Of a stretch of 64,000 nucleotides of DNA, positions 32,951 to 44,790 are shown piece by piece (positions within the stretch are counted from its first letter, which is position 1; each line of letters opens with the position of its first letter). The stretch lies in the NCBI GenBank assembly GCA_034231615.1, contig CM067316.1:27642093-27706092 (forward strand). The letters run 5' to 3'. The stretch is from Meghimatium bilineatum. Taxonomy: Eukaryota > Mollusca > Gastropoda > Stylommatophora > Philomycidae. A program made the position numbers and the translations under genes. The notes beneath the pieces are model-generated. The model searched no databases. It was not told the origin of the DNA and was given only the letters and a program-made list of their open reading frames with translations.

Positions 32951-34715
32951 CGGTGCAGTCTATATGCCCTTATATTGCCTCACTTTGGGTTCTTTTCAGC
33001 GTTCTCACGTAGGTCTGTGACAGCGTGAGTAGATCGAGACGATAATCGATGGCACATATAACACTTGTGTTTACATCAACAGAAAAGGTGAACCAAGTTA
33101 TCCACTTGGCTTACCCCGTAATACAAGGATCAAACACTTGCTATAAAATAATAAGAGAAATAACAGCTACATTGTCATTAATATTTCATGGAAATCCCCG
33201 ACAGGCATCCACTTATCTTCCTGCTAAATGCTTATTTATTCCTTCCTTTCACACGCTTTGACCATCTTTTAAGAACCTTGTCATAAAACATGAACGAGGT
33301 GTTGCCTCTCTAGTATCTGCCCAAGGCATCAACACAATTAAACATCACACAACTACGAAAAACAACCAGGGAAAACAATTGAATAAGTGTTCTTTCTTCT
33401 GCAGGAAACAAGTGTATTTGAATCGTGAGATGATCTTCCAACGATAAAATTGACTTCGCTTTAGCCGTAAGCAAAAACAAGTTTGCGTTAATGCCGCTAT
33501 ACTGTGGTTCTTCTTTGGGATCCACTTCATGAATCCTTTGCTCGCTCCTGGTTTGAGTGTTTATAAGTGACTTGTGGTAAAAACATGTCAAACTATTCTT
33601 TTGACTGCGGGAAATTCCCTGTAGCCATTTAGGGAAGACTTCTTTCTAGCTGGTTGAGAAAGGCAGACGGTACGGAGAATAAATAGACGCGACGATGAAA
33701 GTTCTGACTGTCATCTAACAAAAAATAAGGGTTAGTCAGAAGAAAGATTTAGCAGGTCTTTGTTTATTTTCAGTTTTGGCGCCACGACGAAAGCCTGCGG
33801 CGCTGTATCAAGGAGAGAGATCGCAAAATACTGGACATAACAGGAAAACATCCGCAGACTACTCCACAATCCCAACCACCGTAAGGCGCGATGTCGACGC
33901 TCAATCTACGCTTTCTGAGGTGAAGCAAAAAAGACTGAAACGAGAAAACCCAAACAATCGGGATATAGAGCCGTGCTTATTGTTAGTAGGTCAAACATTC
34001 TATTCATCAAATGAAAAACAGAACAGATGCGCAGCCACAGCACTCTAAGCGTTACAATATTTCAGCTTTCATTTATCTAAGAGTATTAGCTGTATAACAT
34101 TTGTATAGTTGCACATGCGGTGATTCATAATGTGTTTCTATTTACTACAATAGTTCCGATATCCACGTGCCTTAAAATCAGTTTGTACACGGGGGTGAGG
34201 TAACGCCAACACAACAATTTAGATGACCGCCTCTAAGAGGTACGAATACTTCTTCTGTTTTATAATTCAAACTCCTGCCAGTTCTTCTACGCAGTTTAAC
34301 ATGTCTATACAACAAGTCCAGTTTTCTCCATAAATGTTGTAAACGGGATTTTATCACGGTCCACTGAGGTAGCACTTACTCGCCTCGTAACTTGAGTCAA
34401 CACGTCTTCTGTCTTTGATCACACAGCATCCCTAAAAATAGCTGGATTTTTAGTCAAGAGTTCAACGTGTATATTTTCAAGTTACTATGAATATAGACAG
34501 GTCATCGACACGAAGGCAGCGAAAACACACACACACTGCACAGGTATGTAAATTTCCCAGGAACCACAAACACAAAACATTGTTACGTACCAGAAGGCCT
34601 CAGTACTCTAAGGTTAATTACACCAACATGCATACATACACAGCAAATAAACATCATCGCAAACATGGTTGCCTCAGATTTGATAAGGGTAAATGAATAT
34701 AATATAGAAGCATAC
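32951..34715. other. No gene recognised; several medium open frames
   Basis: The minus frame 33591-33310 (93 codons) and plus frame 33776-34048 (90 codons, preceded by the acceptor-like tttattttcag) have plausible amino-acid composition but no motif that I can name. Treat as unassigned. Confidence 0.4.
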
Positions 34716-34970
34716 ATGGGAAGAGGGAGGCTACTAGGCGCGTCCACAAGTGGTGGATAGTAGAAAAGTATTTAGATATATGCCAGGGATTTCAATGGAA
34801 TTAGAAGTCACGGACAAAACCGGTGTTGCTGCCTACCAGGACGAAGCGAGATATGCGGCGACGCTGATATCCCACTGAAATACCCCATTTGTCAAGTGAC
34901 GGGCAGTATCAAACGAGTATAATACGCTATAATCTCATGTTTCTGGCGTGAGGTTACTGACAGGATCATA
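34716..34970 (-). mobile_element. LINE family B, 3' UTR fragment
   Basis: Matches 10580-10790 in the same orientation: gcgtccacaagtggtggata, gctgatatcccactgaaata, ccccatttgtcaagtgacgg and gcataatctcatgtt-like blocks. A 16-base G run (34975-34990) follows immediately. Confidence 0.75.
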
Positions 34971-34974
34971 TCTT

Positions 34975-35366
34975 GGGGGGGGGGGGGGGGAGATGCGTAG
35001 GAGTTAGGTACTGATCGTGGTAACGGGAAAACAATCTTGAACCATCACTCCTTAGTGGAAGGTGCCTCAGAGTACAAGTATCAGATCACAGAGGAAGGAT
35101 AATAATAATGGACAAAAATTATTCTAGGAGAGGGAAACTCTGACTTCATACCCCGGGCAAATGGTGCTCGCAAGCCCTGGTAGACAAGCTGTCTAGCACA
35201 TCGATAATTCCAACAATAAACCTACACTGCCCTGTAAACAATCCCTGGATGGATAAGGTAGGAAAACACATTCTGACTCAAGAGTAAGACGAAAGATGGA
35301 GACACTGGATTGAAAGGTGCAACATAGTTCAACTATGGTTTAAATGGCAAGACTGAAAACCATACT
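34975..35366. other. G16 tract and unidentified coding-like fragment
   Basis: 34975-34990 is pure G. The plus strand at about 35185-35340 reads VDKLSSTSIIPTINLHCPVN and, after a stop, DERWRHWIERCNIVQLWFKW. It is Trp-rich and protein-like but not recognised, probably another transposon remnant. Confidence 0.35.
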
Positions 35367-35476
35367 GCCAAGCAATGACCTCATGTCACAGAAAAGATTA
35401 CAGATGACTCGTTTGGTGCTTGCCAAGCAATGACCTCATGTCACAGAAAAGATTACAGATGATTCGGTTGGTGCTT
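35367..35476. repeat. 55-bp tandem duplication, 2 copies
   Basis: gccaagcaatgacctcatgt ... ggtgctt occurs twice head to tail with two mismatches. Confidence 0.93.
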
Positions 35477-35534
35477 CATCTGTAGAATCATGTCAGTAGC
35501 AATACTGTATCTTGCGCTTACGGACGGTCATTCG

Positions 35535-36250
35535 GACAGAGTAGTTGAGAAGGTGAAATTCTATACCGATGTCTTGAAGTGGAGTATCTGATATTCCGTT
35601 CCCTCTATATATGCTTCTAACTGGCGTGCACTGACATTGTTCTCAACAAGCGTGCGTATTTCTATCTTTTCGCTTGTCTTTTGGATCTGATCAAAAGCAT
35701 TGGAATCCTCTGTTTTGAAAGCTATATTCTTGCTGAGATGAGTTTCTTGCAAGCATCATACAATCCTCTGTTTTGAAAGCTATATTTTTGCTGAGATGAG
35801 TTTCTTGCATGCAGCATACATTCACTTGCTCTTCATTCAAGATATTTTCGAGTTCCATTTTGTTTTTTGTTGACACCTTCAGCATTCCATTATTTTAAGT
35901 GGTCTTTTTGTTTGACCAATTGCTCTATTCTTGCTCTCTTGTACCCCCTGTCTCATCGGACAACTCTTTCGATGCATAATGCCCGGCACCATCCCTGCCT
36001 GGATGACCGCCACAGAGTAGCACCACAGCATACAACGAATATATATATATATTCAGATTGTGTGGGTTGTTACCTCCTGATTACTGTGATGCACCTCTTG
36101 GCTGATTGCCTCCGTCTTCAATACCTGTACTTGCTAGGGCAGACTGTTGTCTTGGTTAATTTTAGGAGAGCCTGGTCAGTCTTATTTTTCAACCTCTGTG
36201 GACTGAACTAAGTCCCATCTCTGCAGAAATCATCTGGCCTCGATGGGGAT
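35535..36250 (-). mobile_element. LINE family A, 5'-end fragment with a tandem duplication in the endonuclease
   Basis: The minus strand matches the 5' UTR and endonuclease start of the full-length LINE A (the 5' boundary near 36247 agrees with 18366). It encodes ENILNEEQVNVCCMQETHLS and EAYIEGTEYQILHFKT. About 60 bp around QETHLSKNIAFKTED is duplicated in tandem (about 35700-35810). Unlike typical 5'-truncated copies it keeps the 5' end and lacks everything after the early endonuclease, so a deletion or rearrangement removed the rest. It is more diverged than the three other copies. Confidence 0.85.
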
Positions 36251-36557
36251 AAAGATATCTAAGAGAAAGCGTTATTACTATAATGATAACCTGATACAGC
36301 AAACAATCAGAACAGAAATGTGCGTGGTAACAAAGTGAACGTGATAATAGTTAGAACAATGATATAACGGAAAATGTAGTTAAAACGTAGTGGTAATAAA
36401 ACAGATGTATAATTAGATTATGCACAAAACCTACACATATCTTCAATGTTTTCATGCTTAGTGAAAGGTCAGACACTCAACAAACATAGAAAAAACTAAA
36501 ATTAAGTTAGCAATAATATATGATAATTGTGAAATGAATAAATGCTGATAATTGGTG
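36251..36557. other. No gene recognised
   Basis: AT-rich, unassigned. Confidence 0.5.
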
Positions 36558-36775
36558 ACAAGTCACCGGCGTGTAGGGGGCCCGAAAGGGGAGAACAGAA
36601 TATCAACAATGTTTACCTTTGACGCATGTCGTAAGGGGCGACTAATGAGGTTATGAAGTGGAGTTGGTTGTCCATTCGCATATAAGGTCAAAGTGACCTA
36701 GAAATATTGCTGAAGTCAGATGTGTCATGTCAAAAGGCGCGGATACCGCAACAGGGCTGTAAATCGTACCTATTT
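36558..36775 (+). mobile_element. S1 SINE-like element, 5' part well kept
   Basis: Holds gcgtgtagggggcccgaaag, gcatgtcgtaaggggcgact, gttggttgtccattcgcata, caaagtgacctag and gtcagatgtgtcatgtcaaa. The 3' end with gagaacgaa is missing. Confidence 0.68.
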
Positions 36776-37878
36776 CAATCCATTATCTTGTATGTTTTTA
36801 GTAGTTTATACACACTTTTATAATGTATGCCTTTTTGGTTACTTTTACCACCAATTTGGCTATAAAATGTTCCAACCACCTGTCACCTCTGCCATAGATG
36901 TCTTCTCTGCCTTTCACTGAACTTATTTTTATGTATGAAGGCCTATATCTGAGAGAACGCCAGTACTATACATTTATTATGTATACAATTCACAAATAAT
37001 ATAAACATAGAAGATATCTAAATACTAAAAGTAAACATATCAAACCTAAAATATCATGTTTTTTCATGTAAACGGACACTTTGTCTGTGCAGGAGATATC
37101 CATGCGTGTAGGAAGCACGATCTGTCTATGTAAATCATATGCTAAATAGCTAAATCAACCTTTGAAGATGAAATCAATAGACATGTACGTTATGAAAAAT
37201 TGCATATATTTTCTAGTCGATCGTATTTAACATACGCACTATAGAACCAACAAAACAGCTCAATTTCACAAAATTGAATGCGGACATTTTGTAAAAGGCA
37301 TCAAACAAAAGAACAGCTGTTACACATGTCTGGCACGTGCTGCCGTGAGTAACTTGCAACCAATATGCGAGTTCTATGATAGTGTGATAATTAATCACGT
37401 GACGTGAAATACCAAAGAGTCAGAAGTAGAAAGTTTCGTAATTTACATTTTAAATGAAAAGTGGTGCAAAGAGTACAGCATATCTTTCGTGAGAACCCAG
37501 GGTTAGCAGAAAACCAATATCTTAAAAGTACCTCTTCGTTATGCATCAAGGAAACAGAAATAAGACGGTTTCTGCTGTATTTCTGGCCAACAATTTAGTG
37601 ATCGTGTCCGTGGATGTGATGGCTGTAGATAAAATGAGATTTGACTTTAAAAAGACAAGAAATATTTCCGAAACCTATACATCAACACAGACAGCAGCAA
37701 TGTCAGTGAAAAATGAAGAAATATATTTTGGCCCTGTAAGCAAAAATGTCCAGTTTTGACTTTCCAGGTAGACTAGAGAATAATTCAGTTCGAGGAGTCC
37801 GAACAAGCAAGTTAGTTTTAGGATTAGAACTCACTTAGGATTAGAGTTCGAAGAAATAGTATAACATAACTACCACGG
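36776..37878. other. AT-rich, no gene recognised
   Basis: Open frames of 61-72 codons only. None recognisable. Confidence 0.5.
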
Positions 37879-38200
37879 GAGTCAGATAGCAAGTTTGCGT
37901 AGAATTCGAGAGACAATTGACGTCTCTGTGCCTTCATGTGTTTAAAGGACATATTTGCTATATCAGAGTCAGATAGCAAGTGTCCTAGAGAGACCATTGA
38001 CGTCTCTGTGCTTTCGTGTGTTTAGAGGACATATTTGCTAGATCAGAGTCAGATAGCAAGTTTGCGTAGAATTAGAGAGACAATTGACGTCTCTGTGTGA
38101 TTTCATGTGTTTAAGGGACATATTTGCTAGATCAGAGTCAGATATAATCCCCGTGATTTCATGTGTTTATATATTCGCTAGATCAGGCTGATATGATCCA
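37879..38200. repeat. 80-89-bp tandem repeat, 3 full copies plus a partial
   Basis: Units start gagtcagatagcaagtttgc, contain gacaattgacgtctctgtg and end catatttgctagatca. They are 87, 80 and 89 bp long with small internal gaps. Confidence 0.9.
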
Positions 38201-38864
38201 GATTGCTGATAACTATTTTCTTTGTCGTTGATTAATAAACTGTGTTGGCTATAGCTCGAGAAGATAAGCCTACAAATATACTCTGAGACTTGGTTTCCTG
38301 TTTTGAATGAAATTATACGTATGTCACGAGAGAACTATTTGGTTGCAGTAGTTCACAGGTCAACCACAGGTACTAGGCTGGGTACGGCACCAGTATTCCA
38401 GCAAGTTCCCTACGAGACGCAGAAAGCAACTGTTAGTTTACTGTCACAGATATTGTGACTTCATCATGATATATACCTCTGCCACAATTGATTTTGACCA
38501 CTTGTCTATCAAGAACACCACGTGCAGATCCATTTTCTGTCACACTAATTTTCTGTCACATCGTCACGAATATAAAGAGTCATATGGAAGTCTCCGTTAA
38601 TTTAACATATTGAGCACAACTGGGGGGATGGGGGATCACAGCGCCAGAGGGCAGCTCTACGTGTAAATAGAACGGAGAAGACACTACATGGAAATCGAAA
38701 CTAAAGTATTGTTCAGCTCGAAAACGAGCTGCTAGTCCCCGCTGTTCCTACATATGTGTAGAGACTAAGAGTTAGACGAGAGACTTAGACAATGTCGGTG
38801 AATGACACATCGGCTAGGAGGGTGAACGAAGCTCTGTGAAACAACAAACCTGTCAGTCCTAAGA
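38201..38864. other. No gene recognised
   Basis: Unassigned. Confidence 0.5.
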
Positions 38865-40095
38865 TCTAAGAAAAATGGTAGAAAAGTTTGGGCGCTGAAA
38901 AACAATTTGTCTGGAAAAAAGAACAAACGATAAACCTGTGATACATAGAAACAGAAAAATCACCACAGATCAGAAAAAGGCAGAACACTTTAACCACTTT
39001 TTTGTCAGTGTGAACAGAGTAGGGAAGCTGTCCGATGCTGACAATAAGCGACTGTACCTACTAAAGCAACAAGAAAAAGTTCAAACTTCTAACTCATCCT
39101 TATGTGAAAATGACTTAAGTATGCAAAAAATCCAACAAGGGCTCGAGAAACTAAAGCCAATAAAGTCTCCTGGACCAGATAACATTTATAATGAAATGTT
39201 AACACACATCAGGGAAAGAAGTACTTAAACTAATAAACATGACCTGGATAAATGGAAAACTGCCTAAACACTGGAGAAATACTCATACCTTTTGCATCCT
39301 GAAAAGTAACAAACTTCCAGATGAACCCAAAAGCTACCGCCGCATATTCCTAACATCATGTCTTGGGAAATTGGCAGAAAGAATTGTTAACGCAATACTT
39401 TACTGGTTCCTCGCGAGCTCAAACATCCTCTGCCATGAACAGGCTGGCTTCAGAAAAGGCAGTTGCACAGAAGACCAACTATTCAGGTTGACACAGAAAA
39501 TTCATGATGGATTCCAGGAAAACAAACACACTGTAGCCATCTTCTTTGACTTACATTCTTTGAAGCATTCAGAAAATGTTACAAATAAAGCACTTAAATC
39601 ACTTACAACAACTGAAAAAACTCACAGGCACACCCTGGGAATCAGAAAAAGATACCATTAGAGGACTATATCTTGGTTACATATGTTCTGCTTTAGAGTA
39701 CAACAGTGCACTCGTCACAACATGTTCCAAGACAAATGTAGAATCCCTAGACAGAGTGCAGAACAATGCCCTACGTCTTATTAGTGGAGCAATGAGATCT
39801 ACACCAACGGCTGCATGTGAAATACATACAAATGTAGATCCCCCTTGAGATGCGGAGAGATATGGCTGCAATGGAGGCTTATGAAAGAAGCAAAGGAATG
39901 AACAAAGACCACATAAATAAACAACTTGTAGAAAACTTGCAACCAAACCACAGAATAAAACAAAAGTCAGTCCTGAGCCATGTCAATAAAATAAAAGACA
40001 GCTATCACTTCCCAGACAAGAGACAAGAACTGCAAAGAGTAGAAAAATGTTTAACACAACATGCAGGTTTTAAATTGCCGGAATTCAAGACACAA
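38865..40095 (+). mobile_element. LINE family I, decayed reverse transcriptase
   Basis: Plus frames read KSPGPDNIYNEML, LPKHWRNTHTFCILKSNKLP, SYRRIFLTSCLGKLAERIVN, HEQAGFRKGSCTEDQLFRLT and TVAIFFDLHS. They then jump to LGYICSALEYNSALVTTC, LDRVQNNALRLISGAMRSTP and a charged C-terminus. This is a jockey/I-like reverse transcriptase. The segment with the GVPQG and YADD boxes is deleted between FFDL and the thumb, and several frameshifts are present. It ends head-on against the 3' end of LINE H. Confidence 0.85.
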
Positions 40096-40099
40096 TTAG

Positions 40100-41080
40100 G
40101 AGATGATGATGATGTTCCTTCTTCACAAGCCAAGATGAACACGGCATGAAAAACAATAAATGCGATGATAAAATAAATAATAATAATAAATTGATAATTG
40201 TCTAATTTGGTTTCTGAGTTCGTAGATGTCCGATTCGTGCACGGAATATTCTATTGCTGTGCATGCAGGGGTGCTGAAAGTTCGGGATAGGAGAATTTTC
40301 GGATTTGTCCTTTCGCTTCTAACGCTTGTAGATTGCCCGCAATGTTCCTTCTTTTTCAAATTTCGTGATGCTAGCAGTGATCTGGGTGTTCCAGGCTGAG
40401 CGACTACGTGCTGTAGTCTCACAAAAGCTAGGATCGATGCTACAGTGCTTGATAATTTTGCTGCAGTGCTTGAGTTTTTTACGTGATCATTGAAGTGCTT
40501 TTTTTTGCCCTCTGCTTGAACGTACAGCTCCCCATAGAATAATCTCTTCGGAAGGCGCTTGACTGGCATAAGAATGATGTGGCCAGTCCAGCGGAGTTGG
40601 GACCTAGTCAGCAGGGCATTGATGCTTTGTATACGGAATTTCTGAAGGACTTCCGTGTCTGGTACTCGATTCTGTCAACGTACTCCCATGAGGTTTTGTA
40701 GGCACCAAAGGTGAAAAGAGTTAAGCTGTCAAGTGTGTCTCGCATAGACAGTCCAACAAGACGCAGTATAAAGCAGTGTTGGTAGAACCACTGCGCGGTA
40801 CACGTCCAACTTAGTTGTCAGACTGAGACTATGCCGGATTCAGATGTTGGCACGAAGGCTCCCGAATGCCGCACTGGCACGACCAATACGATCAATACAA
40901 CATCCTCGTTAATTGTCGCAGTTTGCGATACAGTGTTGCCGAGATATACAAACTTATTGGCAGTATTGAGTTTTTGTCCCTTTACTGTGATCACTAGTTC
41001 AGTGTATGGGATACCTGGCGATGGTTGATACATTTCTAAAGTCTTCGCGGTGCTGATGGTGAGACTAAACTATGTTGGGG
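40100..41080 (-). mobile_element. LINE family H, C-terminal region and 3' end
   Basis: The minus strand reads YTELVITVKGQKLNTANKF and VYLGNTVSQTATINEDV, then in other frames KRLPKRLFYGELYVQAEGK and a Ser-rich tail. This is the ITVNGxxLxxVDxFxYLGS ... LPKRLFYGEL signature of an endonuclease-reverse transcriptase LINE. It ends in an ATC short repeat (about 40103-40115). The last 240 bp match 11340-11600 on the other strand. Frameshifts, no reverse transcriptase core. Confidence 0.83.
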
Positions 41081-42433
41081 TGAGCTATATCCAGAAATGA
41101 TGGTAGAATAAATAAACACTGGGATCAGATGTTCTAATTAGATGAAGAAATCATTATATACACAGCAAACACACACAATATATATGAATGTGGTACCACA
41201 TCTTCATATGGCTACAACTAATGATATCGCTAATTGCAGGCTGCGGGCCAACTCTACAGATTAGGGATATCGTGTACAATGTCTACCGATTACACCACGC
41301 CATTTTCTCCCGGGGCTATATTGACACCTAAATTCCAAGAGCACAGTGGGTGATTATTCGTCATCGCTTAAACTAAGTAATGAGACCAAGTACTAGCTCT
41401 GGCATTACAACATGAGATGCACATCGGTTGTGGCGACATGGGGAATACCCTTCATCACCAGTGACATCATCAACCAGGGCAACTACCTCGGTCTCACCTG
41501 CATACTCCTCGTACTGTAAACCATATAGGTTCGAATTGATACTCTTCAAGCCTGTCGACAGATTGGAATGCTAACATATTGGAATGCTGTTCGAACGAGT
41601 TGCCCAATCGAATCAAATGAATGCTGAAAACAGATGTGCTGGACCTATATAACGAAAATTAAACGATGTTGCAACATATATTTACATTCTCCGACTTCAA
41701 TCAAGCGAAAAGTAACTGGTTAATTAGGGGTGAACATAAACACACTAAACTTTCGGGTCCCGTCAATATACGGGCAACTTACTGGATCATTGTAACCAAA
41801 ACACTTTATACAGAGCATAGCAAAACAAGTCCTTAACTAGATATTCCTTGCCAACTATGTCACTCATCTTGGCTTATCTAACTTTTTCAGTGGTCCGTTT
41901 GCGGATAATTTGTGTTACCAACCAACAAATACATGGATCAGTCAAATGTTAACCAACTGATGTTAGCAGCCTTTAGGACTAGTCTGAAGAAGAGCTTGGC
42001 ATAAGTTAAGGACAACTAAACAGGCGCGGTTTAAAACATTCGTTTAGTCACCTTCACCTGTCAGACTCATAACTTGAGACGCCGTTACGCATCACCAAAC
42101 CCCTATCTCAAATCTGTCAGTTCTGCTGTCTAAACTTTCGACTTAAAAAATTCACAACGTACGGTAGCTTGCTGTATGCAAGCAACCACAGGAATAGTTT
42201 CCCTAGCCCAGCTGTTCCACACTAGAGATACATTTATAATTTCTCTGTGACTTTCTTTCATATTATTCAATGTCTAAATAACGGTTGGACTGTTTACCAG
42301 TTGGTCAATATTGGTTATTTCAAGACTTTCATGGAACTACTTCCATAGTTGATAAATCTTAGTTGCTGTGAAGGAATGCATGCTAATCGGGAGAGTACAA
42401 CTGTAATACACCATGTGGCATTGATATCAGTAT
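41081..42433. other. No gene recognised
   Basis: Unassigned AT-rich sequence. A faint tRNA-like stretch on the minus strand near 41240-41310 is too poor to call. Confidence 0.5.
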
Positions 42434-43270
42434 ATAAGAGCTGATACTAGTCACAACACTACAAGAGCTGATACTAGTTACAACACTGTAAGAGATGATA
42501 CTAGTCACAACACTACAAGAGCTGATACTAGTCACAACACTGTAAGAGATGATACTAGTCACAACACTGTAAGAGATGATACTAGTTACAACACTGTAAG
42601 AGCTGATACTAGTCACAACACTACAAGAGCTGATACTAGTCACAACACTACAAGAGATGATACTAGTCACAACACTACAAGAGATGATACTAGTCACAAC
42701 ACTACAAGAGATGATACTAGTCACAACACTACAAGAGATGATACTAGTAACAACACTATAAGAGCTGATACTAGTCACAACACCACAAGAGCTGATACTA
42801 GTTAGAACACCACAAGAGTTGATATTAGTTAGGATACCACAAGAGTTGATATTAGTTAGGATACTACAAGAGTTGATATTAGTTAGGATACTACAAGAGT
42901 TGATATTAGTTAGGATGCTACAAGAGTTGATATTAGTTAGAGCACCACAAGAGTTGATATTAGTTAGAACAATACAAGAGTTGATATTAGTTAGAGCACC
43001 ACAAGAGTTGATATTAGTTAGGATACCACAAGAGTTGATATTAGTTAGAGCACCACAAGAGTTGATATTAGTTAAGATACTACAAGAGTTGATATTAGTT
43101 AGGATACTACAAGAGTTGATATTAGTTAGGATACTACAAGAGTTGATATTAGTTAGGATGCTACAAGAGTTGATATTAGTTAGGATGCTACAAGAGTTGA
43201 TATTAGTTAGAGCACCACAAGAGTTGATATTAGTTAGAACAATACAAGAGTTGATATTAGTTAGGATACC
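42434..43270. repeat. 27-bp minisatellite, left block, two sub-types
   Basis: From about 42434 to 42810 units carry gatactagtcacaacactac. From about 42810 to 43270 they carry gatattagttaggatactac. Both share the 27-bp period and the acaagag part. The 309-codon minus frame and 177-codon plus frame are products of the period, not genes. The array resumes after a LINE A insertion. Confidence 0.97.
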
Positions 43271-44360
43271 TGCCAAGTCATCCAATGAAGGAAAGATTCC
43301 AAAATCTAGCAATGGGGCGACTGAAAAGGAGCAGCTTTATCCATCAAGCTAAACGACTCCGTAGACAACTTACAGACCTACCTGAAGTTGACAGCCCCTT
43401 AACGTCTGTACCAGAACAAACCCCGTGGAGTGAAAGACATGGAATGCCAATATACATTCAGACCCATGTGAAAGGAATACTAAGCGAGGACGAACAGAAC
43501 AGTGTGCAGCGAATGACAGTCACCCTCAGTTTCCTGGATGAGGAATATCCACAAGATATATGGGTCAGAGTGTACACAGATGGATCAGCACAGAATGCTG
43601 TGAGGAATGGAGGCGCAGGTGTATATATAGAATATCCACACAAGCCTAGAGATACAATCAGAACACCGACAGGGAAATTCTGCAATAATTATGATGCAGA
43701 AATCCAGGCAATTAGTGTGGCAGCTAAAAAACTGCTGAACTCCAACTCTGGCCTACAGCCTGTGGTATTCCTGACAGATGCAAGGTCAGTGCTTCAAGCT
43801 CTCCAGTCTGGAAAACTAACAGACTTAAAAAAACTACTTAGCGAATTGTCTTACCAGTATAGGGTAACCATGCAGTGGATACCCTCTCACTGTGGAATAC
43901 CAGGAAATGAAAAAGCAGACAAACTGGCTAAGGAAGGTGCTGCCGAAGACCAACCAGATATACCAATCACCTACCATCAGAAAAAACAGATGATAAAGTC
44001 AATAAGAAAGCCACAAACACCAACACAAGATGACTATCACATTATGAACAGATCAGAACAAGTTATAATTCTACGTCTCAGAACAGGACACAACCGACTC
44101 CGCAGTCACATGTATACAAAGTTCAAGATTGGCAACACGGCCATGTGTACATGTGGACAGGCAGCACAGAGTGCCAAACATATACTTCAAGAGTGTTCTG
44201 AGCATGAAACGCTGAGGCAGACATATTGGCCAGAGGAAACAACACTGGAATCAAAGCTCTATGGGGCACTGTATGAACTACAAAAGACAGTGAGTTTTAT
44301 TAAGGAGACAGAATTACAGATATAGACATGTTTCAAGTGAACGAAAGAAGAAGAAGAAGA
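43271..44360 (+). mobile_element. LINE family A, 5'-truncated 1090-bp copy inside the 27-bp array
   Basis: Begins tgccaagtcatccaatgaag, inside the region between reverse transcriptase and RNase H, and ends with the family 3' end and (GAA)n. It is flanked by agttaggatacc on both sides (43259-43270, 44361-44372). Because the host DNA is itself repetitive, this duplication is less decisive than at the other two sites, but its 12-bp length is the same. Confidence 0.93.
43285..44325 (+). CDS. LINE A C-terminal part with intact RNase H and Cys/His knuckle (346 codons, truncated)
   Basis: Reads from MKERFQNLAMGRLKRSSF through a complete RNase H: YTDGS, DAEIQA, TDARS and GNEKAD carry the four catalytic acidic residues. 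The RHMY-type basic stretch and knuckle CTCGQAAQSAKHILQEC follow. The A run at 43827-43833 has seven A, keeping the frame that the full-length copy loses. About eight amino-acid differences from the full-length copy over this stretch point to recent activity. The endonuclease and reverse transcriptase are missing, so it cannot move by itself. The Met is internal to the original protein. Confidence 0.92.
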   Translation: MKERFQNLAMGRLKRSSFIHQAKRLRRQLTDLPEVDSPLTSVPEQTPWSERHGMPIYIQTHVKGILSEDEQNSVQRMTVTLSFLDEEYPQDIWVRVYTDGSAQNAVRNGGAGVYIEYPHKPRDTIRTPTGKFCNNYDAEIQAISVAAKKLLNSNSGLQPVVFLTDARSVLQALQSGKLTDLKKLLSELSYQYRVTMQWIPSHCGIPGNEKADKLAKEGAAEDQPDIPITYHQKKQMIKSIRKPQTPTQDDYHIMNRSEQVIILRLRTGHNRLRSHMYTKFKIGNTAMCTCGQAAQSAKHILQECSEHETLRQTYWPEETTLESKLYGALYELQKTVSFIKETELQI

Positions 44361-44790
44361 AGTTAGGATACCACAAGAGTTGATATTAGTTAGAGCACCA
44401 CAAGAGTTGATATTAGTTAGGATACCACAAGAGTTGATATTAGTTAGAGCACCACAAGTGTTGATATTAGTTAGAACAATACAAGAGTTGATATAAGTTA
44501 GAACTCCACAAGAGTTGATATAAGTTAGAACTCCACAAGAGTTTATATAAGTTAGAACTCCACAAGAGTTGCTATTAGTTAGGATACTACAAGAATTGAT
44601 ATTAGGATACTACAAGAGTTGATATTAGTTAGAATACTACAAGAGTTGATATTAGTTAAGATACTACAAGAGTTTATATTAGTTAGGATACTACAAGAGT
44701 TGATATTAGTTAGGATACTACAAGAGTTGATATTAGTTAAGATACTACAAGAGTTGATATTAGTTAGGATGCTACAATAGTTGATGATAG
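44361..44790. repeat. 27-bp minisatellite, right block
   Basis: Continues the array after the LINE A insertion with the same gatattagttaggata unit. Units degrade from about 44740 on, and further eroded units can be traced to about 44950. Confidence 0.95.

Noticed and set aside
33776-34048. 90-codon plus frame after an acceptor-like site as a coding exon
   Set aside because: No donor in phase, no recognised domain and no partner exon.
42383-43312. 309-codon minus-strand frame with ILTNINSC repeats
   Set aside because: The 27-bp array has a period divisible by three, and the opposite strand is equally open. No start context, domain or flanking exon.
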